64,000 nt of DNA from Alisma plantago-aquatica (GCA_963693085.1 OY856410.1:1332214304-1332278303); one strand, 5' to 3'. Positions 1-10,758 are shown, counted from the first letter of the stretch. Made by a program: numbers and translations. The notes: generated by a model from the letters alone, not told the origin.

Positions 1-1046
1 TAGGATTCTTCTAATTCAGCAACCTTCAAGGCTTGTTCTCTCTTCTCATTAGCATACTCCCTCAACCACAGATTATCAGTATTCATATCTGCATCCTTAG
101 CCGCTTCAGTAGCTTCAAACTACAGAACTTTGGCCCGATCAGGGATATTACCAAAAATCTCTTTGTTCCACTTCACCAATTTGCTTTTAACATTCTTCAT
201 TTTTTTGATAACTCTGAACATAGGGCATCCATCCACTTTAATATTCCAGGCCTCTTTAACAACATGTTTGAAGTCAGGGTGTTCAGTCCCGACATTAATG
301 AATTTGAAATAACCCCTTCTTTTTTTAAGATTTCTACCAAGTCTAACAACCACCTGCCTATGATCACTATAGATAGTACTTTGAATGTCACCCCACTTGT
401 CTTTAAAGACATTGTTAAACTCACCGTTAAACAACACCCTATCAATCTTAGAAAGAATAAGGTTTTCTCCTTTTTGTCTATTATCCCAGGTATAGAAAGC
501 CCCTTTAAGCTCCATTTCCATCAAGTCAGTATGAATAAAGATATCATTGAAATCATTCATAGCTTTAGCAAAGTAGAAACCTTTGCCTTTCCTTTCATTG
601 GTGAACCTGATAGCATTAAAATCTCCAATCAAGATCCAAGGATCAAGCATACCACTATGAAGACTTTTAATATCATTCCAAAGATCTATTCTTTTCCTTT
701 CTTCATTCTGACCATACACAGCAATAAGATAGAAGATACAATCTTTATATTCAACACGATAGTGAATAAGCTGATCAGTTTCCTTCACTTTCAAGATCTT
801 CACCCAATCCTGGTCCCAAAGAATAACAATCCTCCCCAAAGGGTGAGCCATGTGATTTGAACACATTTGCTTATTATTCCAGATCCTATCCATCACCTTT
901 ACAATCTTTTTATACCTCACTTTAGTCTCAATGAGAATATTGATAGGAAGTTGGTATAGATTGATGATTTCCTTCAGTTTCCCCTGGTGTCCTGGTGCAT
1001 TCAAACCACGAACATTCCAGGCAAACACACCAAGATTGTCACCCAT
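1..1046 (-). pseudogene. LINE ORF2, endonuclease domain (partial, one stop)
   Basis: N-terminal part of LINE ORF2. The exonuclease-endonuclease-phosphatase fold nicks target DNA for target-primed reverse transcription. Visible catalytic-type motifs in order: WNVRGLN near residue 10, IETK near 40, a Tyr in the AVYGQNE stretch, GDFNA near 143, SKIDRVL near 200 and SDHRQ near 228. The 308-aa open stretch starts at 1046 and ends at a TAG at 120-122. The same frame then continues open to base 1 with a charged segment typical of the linker to the RT domain, so this is probably a single CAG-to-TAG change. The start codon overlaps the end of ORF1 by 8 nt. RT and RNase H are outside the window. Confidence 0.85.
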
Positions 1047-2463
1047 TAAAATGATCTTTGACTGGTATCCTGCCAGCCTCAGTCACCTGCCCTTCTTCAA
1101 TTTCGTCTGCCAGCATGTCAAACATATTCACAGATACATCACTTACAATCTCTTTAACAAACGATAAACTTTTGTTGCTTCTCTTCTGCTGATTTCTATT
1201 TTTCCCTGTCACAGTAAGAAACCCCTCTTTATCCTTCAGTTGTTTTTTGAGGTTTAGTTTACTATCAAGGACACCACCCATTTCCACTGGTATAGAATAG
1301 CTGTTAGAACCATTATTATTCACCATCGTAATTCTACTACCTTGACTGAAGGCTCCTCCAGAGTCCGTCCTGCTTGGGACACTACCTCCAGAACCCACAG
1401 AGGATTCTTTCACCAGAAGGGATATATTACTCTCAGGAATAGGGATTCATCTCTCCCCTTTGCTCTCAGCTTGTACTATAAAATAGCTATTCCCATTACC
1501 AGCACCTTGATTCACTTGCACATTCAAATCCTTCAGACTATTATTAGCTATATCAGTGCAAACCTGGTCTCCCTATACAACCTTGTCAGTAGAAACATCC
1601 ACACCTTCCGCAGAGACATCCTGTACAGACACTGACTTCTCATTACCAAAAGACAACTGCTTCTTGGGAATCCACTCCTTTCTAGTAGACAGATCTGAGC
1701 ACGATCCCGACTCATGTCCAAAACAGTTGCATTTCATACAGATTTTCGAGATCCATTCATATAGCACTTCAATGATATCCCGATGCCCTTGATCGCTGCG
1801 CAAGACAATCTCCTTTGGAAACGAGCAACCATTAGAAATGACAACCTGGATTCAGGAAAAATCCAATCTAGCCATAACTTTGGTAGCAAAATCCAAGCAG
1901 AGAGGCCTTCCTATGAAGCTTCCCAGTAACCCTAGCATCTCACCATCCCAGAATTCCAGAGGTAGGTTCGAGAACCTAATCCACACCAGAATCTCCGTCA
2001 GCTTCTGCTTCTCTAGGGGCTCACCTAACTCCCATTTCTTCAGAAGCAACGACTTACCTCCTACAAACCACATCCCGGCCTCAACAGCTGTTTTTAGGTC
2101 CTCCTCTTCCTTGAATTTGACTATGAAGAAGCTTTTATTCCTTGGAATAATTTTGAAAGGGGCTTTAGGTTTCCATACTGTCTCGAAGTGCCGCACCAGG
2201 GTCGACCAGTGAGGCTTCAAATTGACGATGTATCCAACATCCGAATTACTCCATTTCTTCGCAATATCAATCACCTTCTCCCGCCTATACCTCACCTCCC
2301 CATCCACGACCTCCAACCGGGTATACTGTAGTGCAATGTTCTCCCTTTGCTTCAGATCAGTGAACAACTCCATCCAAGCCTGCTCAGATCCAGCGACGGC
2401 AACATTCTCCTTGATAGAATTGGAACGAGGACCCGTTGGGGGGGATTCTGAGGCCGTCACCAT
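1039..2463 (-). pseudogene. LINE ORF1, DUF4283 / CCHC nucleic-acid-binding protein (three stops)
   Basis: Plant L1 ORF1 product, an RNA-binding chaperone of the LINE particle. The ATG at 2463 opens a 203-aa block (to 1852) with a DUF4283 domain, including the segments AGMWFVGGKSLLLKKW and ILVWIRFSNLPLEFW. After a TGA near 1850 the same frame continues to the knuckle CMKCNCFGHESGSC (CX2CX4HX4C) at about 1700-1740. A TAG near 1571 and a TGA near 1435 follow, then an open 124-aa Ser/Lys-rich tail ending with TGA at 1039-1041. All pieces share one frame, so the gene is broken by nonsense codons and not by indels. Confidence 0.82.
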
Positions 2464-2539
2464 GGAACATCCGAGGTTCTCCCTGCCGTCTCCCCTCTAT
2501 TCGCCCTTTCTACTTTTTTGAACGCTCGTTCCATCATTC
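2464..2539 (-). other. LINE 5' leader / junction with gypsy A
   Basis: Bases between the LINE ORF1 ATG and the first recognisable gag codons of gypsy A. The sequence is pyrimidine-rich on the plus strand and holds no gene. The LINE's 5' end lies here, but I could not fix it because no clear target duplication is visible within the window. Confidence 0.5.
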
Positions 2540-2957
2540 CCTTTCCTGCTCAAGGGGAGTGCTGGTCACTGGTGTACCATGGAGGAAGGGAAAAGACCAG
2601 GTGTGGAGATCGAATGGGAAGTTTTCCGACAGGAATTTATCAACAAATACTTCCCTAAGACGTTCCTGGATGAGAAAAGCTCTCAGTTTGAGAGACTAAG
2701 ACAAGGACTAATGAACATTAACGAGTATGAGGCTAAGTTCATGGAGCTTTTGCGGTTTTGTCCGCACATGGCAACCACAGATGAAGAAAAGGATTAGGCA
2801 TTTTGAGAAGGGGTTAAACGCTGAGTTAACTACCCCTGTGTCTGCTTTGGAGAACAGGGAAAGGTTTACTACCTTCGTGGATTCTGTCAGGAGGGTAGAG
2901 AGGTTTGTGTTGGAGAAGAGACAGACCAAGAACAAGAAGATGTATCCCCAGTTCTAA
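2540..2957 (+). pseudogene. Gypsy A gag, C-terminal half of capsid domain (frameshifted)
   Basis: Remnant of the retrotransposon gag capsid domain, which forms the particle around the element RNA. Recognisable features are a LLKGSAGHW-like stretch from about 2546, followed by EWEVFRQEFINKYFP and the NINEYEAKFMELLRF helix that are characteristic of Ty3/gypsy gag. Reading runs in one frame from 2546 to about 2790, then shifts into another frame (KIRHFEKGLN-like region) up to the TAA at 2955-2957. The N-terminal half of gag is missing at the LINE junction. The ATG at 2579 is internal and not a true start. Confidence 0.8.
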
Positions 2958-3400
2958 GGATCCTCATCCAAAGATTTTAAGAAACCGAGGTTTTCTGCAC
3001 CAATGGCACCACCTAGATTCAATACCCAGACGCAGTGGACGTCAAATAGGGGTAGAGGACAAAGTTTATCACTAGAAGGAGCTCGTAGCTCAACATCTAT
3101 GTCGGTTACATGACCATCCATACCACATCAAGGGAACAGAAGCTGTTATATATGTGGAAAGGTGGGGCATATGATGAAGGATTGCAGAGCCAGAGAAGTG
3201 AGTGTGACTCAAACTCAAAGGCAGAGTCCGTAAGGATCTCAAAGGCGATAGTTTCTAGGTAATGCTAGAGGATGTGGACAAGCATCCCAAGCTGGATCAT
3301 CAGTACCTAGTCATCGAGCACTAAATCAACCACAGGAAATAGCGAGATTCTACGCGATGAATCCACCTAATGCAGTGATCAACCCTAGGGTTGTGGCATG
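2958..3400 (+). pseudogene. Gypsy A nucleocapsid region with CCHC knuckle
   Basis: Gag nucleocapsid segment, which binds the element RNA. The zinc knuckle CYICGKVGHMMKDC (CX2CX4HX4C) is at 3144-3185 and is complete. Around it lie Ser/Gln/Pro-rich linkers typical of the gag-protease junction. In-frame stops follow at 3231 (TAA, expected Gln) and 3249 (TAG, expected Gln), so the region cannot be translated through. The frame set by the knuckle is the one used by the rest of pol. Confidence 0.8.
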
Positions 3401-3962
3401 TCAGATGGAATTGTTTTATTCTAACATGTCTATATCTTGCGTTGTATCCATTTTAATTGGTCTGGGTGCTACACATTCCTTTATCACTCAAAGAGTGATT
3501 CTTGACTGCAACCTGACTACATGTCATTGAGCAGATAGTTTGTTGTTAGAAACTTCTTTGATGGGATCTGCTGTGTTGCGGGAGGTATGTTCTCCCTGCA
3601 TTCTCTTCTTTTCTGAACATCGCATTCAAGTGGATCTTATACCAATTGAGATGCATGGATTCGATGTAATCCTTGGGATGGATACCTTGGAAAGGTATAG
3701 GGTTGTCTTGGATTGTGAGTCCAAGCAAGCTGTGTTCACTAATGAAAGTGACACATGGATCTTTCAAGGAAATAGAAAGATTCTAACAACCTGTCTTGTG
3801 TCAGCTATGGTTGCTGAGAAGCAGTAGAGGTAAGGATGTTATGCATTCCTGGCCCATGTGGTAGATACTACCATGTAGAGTCTTAACCCTACTGAAGTTC
3901 CTCTGGTCAGGGAATTTGAAGATGTATTTCCTAAAGAACTTTTAGGTGTACCTCCACCCTGA
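3401..3962 (+). pseudogene. Gypsy A protease, catalytic Asp lost
   Basis: Retropepsin-type aspartic protease that would cleave the gag-pol polyprotein. The active-site signature appears as GLGATHSFIT at about 3459-3488; the Asp expected in the family's DSGATH motif is replaced by Gly (GGT at 3459-3461). The flap and core follow: VDLIPIEMHGFDVILGMDTLERY at about 3629-3697 is the usual ILGMDWL region. In-frame stops occur at 3528 (TGA), 3825 (TAG) and 3960 (TGA). The segment leads into RT through the REFEDVFPKELLG linker. Confidence 0.82.
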
Positions 3963-4800
3963 GAGATTGATTTTGAGATTAATATAATCTCGAACACACA
4001 ACCTATAACACAAACACCATATAGGATGGCACCTACTGAGATGGAAGAACTCAAGAAACAACTGCAAGAGTTTCTTGAGAAGGGTTTCATCTGACTGAGT
4101 ACTTCACCCTGGGGTGTTGCGGTCCTCTTTGTTAAAAAGAAGGATGGATCAATGCGGTTGTGCATTGATTATAGACAGTTAAATAAAGTAACAATAAAGA
4201 ATAAGTATCCTCTACCAAGGATTGATGATCTCTTTGACCAGTTGCGTGGTGCAACCATCTTCTCAAAAATAGATTTGAGGTCAGGATATCACCAACTGCG
4301 TATTAAGGATGGTGACATACCTAAGTCTGCCTTTAGAACAAAGTATGGTCACTATGAGTTCATAGTTATGTCATTTGGACTAACTAATGCACCAGCTGCA
4401 TTTATGGAACTCATGAATAGAATCTTTCGACCTTTTCTGGATCAGTGTGTTGTCGTCTTCATAGATGACATCTTGATCTATAGTAGATATGCTCAACAGC
4501 ATGAACAACATCTTCGTCAGACTCTAATTTTGCTAAGAGAGCATAAGTTATATGCTAAGTTTAGCAAGTGTGAGTTCTAGTTACCAGAAGTTTCTTTTCT
4601 TGGACACGTAATATCTGCTTCGGGTATTTGTGTTGACCCTAAAAAGGTAGAATCTGTCCTACAATGGGAGCAGCCGAAGACACTGACGGAGATTCGAAGT
4701 TTCTTAGGGTTGGCAAGCTATTACAGAAGGTTCATTAAGAACTTTTGTTCCATAGCTTCACCCTTGACTAAGTTGACCAGGAAGGATGTTCCTTTTACCT
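3963..4800 (+). pseudogene. Gypsy A reverse transcriptase
   Basis: RNA-dependent DNA polymerase of the element. Conserved blocks in order: [11 protein letters not shown] start near 4010, [22 protein letters not shown] at 4112-4178, [30 protein letters not shown] (first catalytic Asp), [12 protein letters not shown], and FIDDILIYS at about 4458-4484, which holds the catalytic Asp pair. An open stretch runs 4152-4580. It ends at a TAG where Trp is expected (EFWLPE context), and the frame then goes on through FLGHVIS-like sequence and the thumb. A TGA at 4092 replaces an expected Arg. Confidence 0.9.
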
Positions 4801-5240
4801 GGAGTGACAAGTGTCAACAATCATTCTAGATGTTAAAGGAAAGGTTGACAAATGCACATGTGCTTGTATTACCTGAGCAAGGGAAAGGGTACATAGTGTT
4901 CTGTGATACCTCTAAGAATGGACTAGGATGTGTGTTGATGCGGAATAAACAAGTGATTTCTTTTGCTTCTCGACAACTTAAGAGGCACGAGGAGAATTAT
5001 CTAACACACGACTTAGAACTAGCTGTTGTAGTCCATGCCTTGAAGATCTAGAGACATTATCTTTATGGAGAGACATTCTAGATTTTCACAGACCATAAGA
5101 ATCTTAAGTATATCTTTTCTCAGCATGATATAAACATGAGGCAACACCGCTGGATGGAATTAATCAAGGACTATGATTGTACGATTAATTATCATCTAGG
5201 GAAGGCCAATGTGGTTGTTGATGCTTTAAGTAGAAAATAA
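4801..5240 (+). pseudogene. Gypsy A RNase H
   Basis: RNase H domain that removes the RNA strand during cDNA synthesis. Recognisable blocks: [20 protein letters not shown] (first catalytic Asp in CDTS), [21 protein letters not shown] (catalytic Glu in the EENY segment), the [11 protein letters not shown] segment near 5085-5110, and the terminal [13 protein letters not shown] motif at 5212-5238. In-frame TAGs at 4827, 5049 and 5079 replace residues that are Gln or Trp in relatives, and TAA closes the stretch at 5238. The frame matches RT. Confidence 0.87.
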
Positions 5241-5785
5241 GAAACACCAGCCTTAGATGGAGCACAACTGAATTCTTTGGTGTGCTCTAGGAGGGATATG
5301 CTTATCTCTTTAAGACAAGACAATATATAATTAAAGGTATCATTGTTATCTGGATTGTTAGCTGAGATGCACATAAAACCTACTCTGAGACAACAGATTA
5401 AGGAGGCACAACAACTTGATGTTGCAGTTCAACATATTAGATCAGAGTATGGTAGTGAGAAACGAGAAGGTTTCCATGACTCAGATGATCTAGTATCTTG
5501 TTATCATGATAGGATGATAGTGCCGAATGTGGATAACTTGAGAAAGATAGTCTTGGAAGAAGCTCATTCTTCAATGTATGCCATGCATCCATGAAGCACC
5601 AAGATGTATCAAAATTTGAAAGATATGTATTGGTGGCCTGGTTTGAAGAAGGATGTTGCTGAGTTCATTATGCGGTGTCCTATGTGTCGGCAAGTTAAAG
5701 ATGAACACCAGAAACCTACGGGAACAATGCAACCTTTACCCATACCACAGTGGAAGTGGGATCATGTAACCATGGACTTTGTGGT
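5241..5785 (+). pseudogene. Gypsy A integrase, first part (HHCC zinc domain), cut by Athila insertion
   Basis: N-terminal zinc-binding part of integrase, which joins element cDNA to host DNA. The HHCC domain is readable: His pair in the EEAHSSMYAMHP region near 5560-5590, the LKDMYWWPGLKKDV helix, then CPMCRQVK near 5678-5700. The IPQWKWDHVTMDFVV segment follows and contains the first catalytic Asp of the DDE core. Coding is interrupted after 5785 by the Athila-like element and resumes at 15414 in the same frame. A TGA near 5594 replaces an expected Gly, and a TAA near 5329 lies upstream. Confidence 0.88.
5781..5785. repeat. Target-site duplication GTGGT (left copy)
   Basis: GTGGT directly precedes the TGATAATC terminus of the Athila-like element and is repeated at 15409-15413 after its other terminus. 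It lies within the integrase coding of gypsy A. Confidence 0.93.
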
Positions 5786-7552
5786 TGATAATCATCGTTT
5801 TGCAATATCAATCACTAAGAGGTTAATCCTAGAGTTTAAACCTTTTTTACTTCCGGTTTTAAGGGTAGTATAGAAGGGTCGATCCCATATGACAACTATT
5901 AGAGATTGTTCTTTAGAACCCAAATATTGAAAAACTTTATTATTTGTTTTTTTGGTATTTTTCTTTTTATTGAAGCAGAAAGTAAAGTTCAGTTGGGGTT
6001 TTGTGTGATTACACTAATGCAAGAAGAAAAGTACTTAACAAGAATAAACATGCACAAGACAATAATAAAAAGATTGTTAACACAAGCAAAACTATATGAA
6101 TGGAAGACTAAGAATTAAAGAACACGAAGGATGCAGTGATTAAATCAAGAGAAGGAAATCGAGGCTCGTAGGGGTTTTCACCACCTTAGCCTAAGTGATA
6201 ACAACTAAATATTAAACGACGATTCGATGAAGGTTTACGAATTTAAAAACTCACAAGAGAGAAACTCCACATGAGCCCATTGGTCCTGGTGCTCATGCTT
6301 CCTAGTTTATCAACCTAAAAGACGAGAATCCACAGTCATATCAAAACGTCTATGTAATCGATTTTATTGTTCTGAATCCGGATTTCCATGGTCATATCCA
6401 TCCGGATTAACATGCGATCCGAAGATCAATCATTCAATTAAAATTGATTACCATCTAATCATTTAAGAAGAAATCGTTAAAACCATGGCTAAGGGGTTAT
6501 TCCCCTTTTCCCCAATAAAAGACTACTCACACATGGAGAAAGGGAAGACGGAGGAAGAAAGTACAAAAGCCATAGTCTAGCCCAAAAATAAGGAGATGAA
6601 TCCTTATGCTAGAGTCAATGAAATGGCTTAGTCCTTTGTTCTTTGCTCCAGAAATAAAGCGCAGAGAAAAGTAGATTAAGACTAAGGCAAGAAGAGGAGA
6701 CAAGAACAAGAACGGAAGAACAGTGCTTGAAATAAAACTACTTTATTGCATAATAAAAAGATGACTACAAGATTGATTGCTGTAGAATTCCAAAATACAA
6801 GAAATCCAAGATGCCTCTGGAGGGGAGGAAGTGCCCCTCCTTTTATAGGAGAAGGAGGGGGGTATACATTAGGTTTAGGGCAAAAGAAATGGCCGCCGAC
6901 GGCTGCTAACTTTCTAGATCTAGTCAATAGAGGAAACAATTGATTTCTTTGCATCCCTTTTGCATTAATTTCCCAAAACAGAAGTTTCGAGCATATTTTT
7001 GGGCCAGTCAAAAATTCAGAAGCGAACCAAAAATATATTTTTCCTGTAGATAATCGAATTATCTTTCCAACTCATACTTGCACAATAAATTCCTCCTTGG
7101 GATGTGGGAGTTATACCAATTTTGGTGAAAGGTATATACTGAAATCAGACTCTGCGGGAAAACGTAATGCCACTTTGATTGGTTAATTGCGCAGCCAAAT
7201 AAACACCAAAATTGTCGCAAAATATGTCTTTTTTGTATCCAATAAAATTCTCTTTTCATTCCATACTTTATCTTGGAATTCCGCCTTTAGACGCAAAAGA
7301 TATGGCTATTTTGGTGACGAGTATCTCAGGCACTGCGAGAATATTTGAAAGCCTCATATCTTCATCTTTTATTTTCTCGATTTAATTACTTAGATAATTC
7401 CTGAAAATTAAGAAAAATATCATAAGAATTCAGGAAAAGTATATCAAGAAGATCAAAGTGCTATTTATTTTTGAATTAGCTAAAATTAACAAAAAAGTCC
7501 TAATTAATTATTCTAAATGAAGCAAAAATAAGAGATGAATATGCATTCATCA
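5786..7552 (-). repeat. Athila-like 3' LTR (left copy, full length)
   Basis: 1,767-bp LTR; its right end TGCATTCATCA matches the end of the other LTR at 15408. It carries a segment (about 6189-7136) that the other copy lacks. ORFs of 60-109 aa inside (for example 5906-6118 and 6682-7011) are not conserved as protein and I treat them as chance. There is no host gene in this stretch. Confidence 0.92.
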
Positions 7553-7570
7553 AAATACCCCAAACTTAAA
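7553..7570 (-). other. Athila-like polypurine tract
   Basis: On the minus strand the bases before the 3' LTR read AAGTTTGGGGTATTT, a purine-rich plus-strand primer site directly abutting the LTR end at 7552. Confidence 0.75.
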
Positions 7571-7573
7571 CTT

Positions 7574-7588
7574 TACTCGTCCCGAGCA
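7574..7588 (-). other. Pre-PPT hairpin of Athila-like element
   Basis: On the minus strand TGCTCG and CGAGTA flank a GGA loop, giving a short stem with one G-U pair. It ends 21 nt from the 3' LTR. This is the same position as hairpins seen before the 3' LTRs of gypsy A, C, E and F. Confidence 0.5.
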
Positions 7589-8799
7589 ATATTAAAATTA
7601 AGAAACACTTTCAAGATATACTCTCAACCTATCATCCTCACTCTCCTAACAACCACTTAATTCCTTCCACCAAAATATGGCCAAGCGACCCTGACTTCCT
7701 GAATTTACGAAAAGTGACTTTTATATTTCCTACTTCACAAACTTGTATTTATTCAAGACCTGCAATAAAACAGATTTTTATTTCACCTTTGCATTTGGTA
7801 CTCCAATTTTTTTTTTAAGTTTTACACAAGAACATGGCTGATTTTGGATGGTTGGGGTTTTTGTAGTTTTCCCCTGGGTAGAAAATTGGAGTGAAGGAGG
7901 TATGGAAGAAGGATAGTCTCTCCTCTATTCGACTCGAGATCTTTTTATTTAGTAGACATGCAGTTACATTGACCACATATTTTTCTTTGATTTTTGGTGA
8001 TACACCCAATTGTGTGGGTATGGAAGAAGTGGAAGAGGGGGAAGGGGTGCCACCCCAAACTTAGCTTTTTGGGCATTATTGGCTTTTTTTTCATGAATGG
8101 AAAGATTTGGAAGTGGTGGAAGAAGAGTAGAAGAGGCTGTTCTTGTGCAACTTTTTTTTTTCTTATCTTTTTTTTTAGAGTACCATGCATTGCTTCAACT
8201 ATTACCGAATCATGCAAAAAATCAAGAAAATTTATACAAGTTGCACATGATAAGAAAGCATCACTCTTGAATCCTATCAGTCCTCTATGGCTTGCCATCT
8301 TTTCCAAGGAGTGATTATTATTTGAGGTCCTAAGTGACAGGAGGATTTCTAGTCATGAAAGTTTCAAAATTTTAATTGCAAGGCAGTTACATCATTAAGG
8401 GGAGTATTTTGACAAATGATCATATCAAGGCCGACTAGATATGGGTCAATTGTACTATGAAAAGAAAGAAAGAAAAAAAACTACATGCAAAATGTAAAAC
8501 AAAGAAAAGATACTAACAGGGGAAGAAAAAGGGGTGGAAACGTACCACCCATCCCCACCCCGAACTTAAGACTTTGCTCATCTCGAGCAAAAATCAAAAT
8601 CCGAGATGGGGGAAAAGAATCACTGTGGTGGAGGATGAAGGACGATGACAACAACTCCCCAAAAGAATAGAACACAAAACAAAACAAAAAAAACAAGGGT
8701 GATGATATTAGAAAAGAAGGGAAAAATGCAAAAATTATTTGGGTTGCCTCCCAAAAAGCGCCAAGTTTTACGTCATGGCCTGACAAGAGATGGATCAGT
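7589..8799 (-). other. Athila-like 3' non-coding region with extra PPT-like tracts
   Basis: About 1.2 kb between integrase and the polypurine tract, with no convincing gene on either strand; the 106-120 aa frames near 7945-8314 are low complexity. On the minus strand it holds two further purine tracts resembling the terminal one, near 8045-8062 (AAGTTTGGGGTGG) and 8545-8570 (TTAAGTTCGGGGTGGGG). The second is preceded by a stem TTTGCTC/GAGCAAA at 8573-8591. Confidence 0.65.
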
Positions 8800-9357
8800 C
8801 TATTGGGATTCTGGGGAAATTGTGGGGTCAAGTAGGTTCAGGTCTTTCAAAGATGAAAAATTGTTTGCATCTGAAGCGACAAGGTCTTCAGTGGTGATGT
8901 ATCTTTTAAGTCGATGCCCATTAACCTTAAATTCACCCAAAACTTTATCCCAGAGAAGAAAAGCGCCATGTGGATAAGCACACTTGACAATGTAGGGGCC
9001 ATACCATCTCGACTTGAGTTTTCTAGGGAAAAGTCGTAATCTTGAATTAAAAACTAAAACTTGATCCCCTTCTCTAATGTCTTTGTGCTTAATATGACCA
9101 TCATGCCACATTTTGGTTCGGTCTTTGTATATTCTTGCGTTTTCGTAGGCACTCATCCTAAGCTCATCAAGCTCATTTATTTGGAGAAAACGTTTCTCTC
9201 CAGCCATGGAAAGGTCAAAATTTAAAGTTTTGATGGCCCAGCTTGCTTTGTGCTCTAGTTCTATTGGTAAGTGACATGACTTACCGTAGATCAGTCTGAA
9301 AGGGGGTGGTACCAATGGGTGTTTTATAGGCAGTACGATATGCCCACAGAGCGTCAT
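8800..9357 (-). pseudogene. Athila-like integrase, C-terminal domain (frameshifted)
   Basis: C-terminal part of integrase, a DNA-binding region that continues the catalytic core. Recognisable Athila-type segments are [19 protein letters not shown], the [16 protein letters not shown] helix, then [20 protein letters not shown] and [10 protein letters not shown], which form the SH3-like GPF/Y module. The true coding sequence enters this frame at about 9300, where a short G-run shifts it relative to the core at 9281-9970. The upstream Met at 9357 is not a real start. The open stretch ends at 8800, near the usual end of Athila integrase. Confidence 0.85.
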
Positions 9358-10231
9358 TGATTTTTAACGCCCAATCTTTCCTAGTGCGTCCAATAGTTTT
9401 TTCTAAAATTGATTTTATTTGTCTGTTGGATACTTCTACCTGCCCACTGGTCTGAGGATGGTAAGGAGTGGCGACTTTGTGATAAACCCCATATTTTTTC
9501 AAGAGGGCCTCAAAACCTTTCTCCAAAAAATGGGATCCCCCGTCAGAAATGACGGTGTGAGGGACTCCAAATCTAGGAAAAATGACATCTTTAAAGAGTT
9601 TCTTAACAGGTTTAGAGTCACAAGTTTTAGTGGGTATGGCTTCAACCCACTTTGACACATAATCTACTGTGACTAAAATGTAAGCAAACCCATAAGAAGA
9701 AGGAAATGGGCCCATATAGTCAATTCCCCAGACATCAAAAATCTCTAATTCCTGCCAAGAGGTGAGAGGCATTTGGTCACGTTTGGAAATATTACCCATC
9801 CTTTGACAATTGTCACATGAAAGCACATAATCATACGAGTCTTTGAAGATGGTGGTCCAAAAGAATCCACATTGTAGGACTTTCCTAGCTGTCTTTTGGG
9901 AACTCATGTGACCACCATAGGGGCCAGAGTGACATTGTTCTAAAATGGAGATGCTTTCTTCATGGGACACACAACGACGATATAAACCATCGGCGCAAAG
10001 TCAAAACAAATAAGGTTCATCCCAACAATAATTTTTGACATCATGTAAAAATTTAGCTTTAGAATGTCCCGTATACTCAGGATGCAATACACCTGCAGCT
10101 AAATAATTCACAAAATCAGCAAACCAAGGAAATTGGGAGTCAACCTTGAGCAATTGGTCATCGGGTAAGGATTCATTTATGGGATGTTCATCAATGGGGC
10201 TATAACTAAGTCTACTGAGGTGGTCAACCAC
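9281..10231 (-). pseudogene. Athila-like integrase, zinc and catalytic core
   Basis: Integrase N-terminus and DDE core. The stretch 10231-10001 covers the segment after RNase H (SQFPWFADFVNYL, then KAKFLHDVKNYCWDEPYLF). After a stop near 10000 the frame continues at 9970. The zinc domain shows HSGPYGGH and CDNCQRMG. The catalytic triad residues are visible: Asp in WGIDYMGPF, Asp in VISDGGSHF, and Glu in the [14 protein letters not shown] stretch. The 690-bp block is open throughout and is among the better preserved pol segments in the window. It lies one frame away from RNase H, so a frameshift sits near 10240-10264. Confidence 0.9.
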
Positions 10232-10263
10232 GACATTTTCAGAGCCCTTTTTGTCTAGGATTT

Positions 10264-10758
10264 CTAGATCAAATTCCTACAATAACAAATCCATCTTATG
10301 AGTCTAGGCTTGGCATCTTTCTTGGTCATGAGGTAGCGAATAACTGCATGATCAGTGTAAACAACAACCTTTGAACCAACAAGATATGAGCAAAATTTAT
10401 TGAATGCATAGACAATGGCTAGCATCTCTTTTTCGGTAACTGTGTAATTTCGCTGAGCCTCATCAAGGGTCTTGGATGCATAATAAATGACATGGTGTTT
10501 TTTATCAATTCTTTGTCCTAGAATGGCACCTACAACAACATCACTAGCGTCGCACATGATTTCAAAGGGTAAGGCCCAATCAGGAGCACGAATGATAGGA
10601 GTGGTGGTGAGAGCCTTTTTCAAACATAGAAAGCTCTCCATGCATGCCATATCAAAATTGAAAGGCACCTCCTTTTGAAGAAGATTGGTGAGAGGTTTTG
10701 TAATTTTGGAAAAGTCACAGATGAAACGCTGATAGAAACCAGCATTTCCTAAGAAGGC
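10264..10758 (-). pseudogene. Athila-like RNase H
   Basis: RNase H domain of the Athila-like pol. It holds the [19 protein letters not shown] segment with the first catalytic Asp, [20 protein letters not shown] with the catalytic Glu, and [14 protein letters not shown] with the next Asp. The open stretch is 10264-10668. It is joined in the same frame, through a stop at 10756-10758, to the RT thumb segment with the [12 protein letters not shown] motif. It ends at a frameshift before integrase. Confidence 0.88.

Larger units (their letters stand above)
1..2535 (-). mobile_element. L1-type LINE, 5' portion (continues left of window)
   Basis: Minus-strand non-LTR retrotransposon. Reading leftwards it has a short leader, ORF1 (DUF4283 plus CCHC knuckle) and the start of ORF2 (apurinic-type endonuclease); the reverse transcriptase would lie left of base 1. 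The right edge is not exact: gypsy A gag coding is recognisable from about 2540, so 70-100 bp of LINE leader remain upstream of the ORF1 ATG. The 5' end looks complete, unlike most LINE copies, which are 5'-truncated. Family assignment is firm; the exact boundary and target duplication are not resolved. Confidence 0.85.

Noticed and set aside
33..860. 275-aa plus-strand ORF
   Set aside because: Mirror frame of the LINE endonuclease, which has all expected motifs on the minus strand.
7945..8314. Overlapping 106- and 120-aa ORFs on both strands in the Athila 3' region, considered as env remnants
   Set aside because: Lys/Phe-rich low-complexity frames without signal peptide plus anchor arrangement or any env-like motif.
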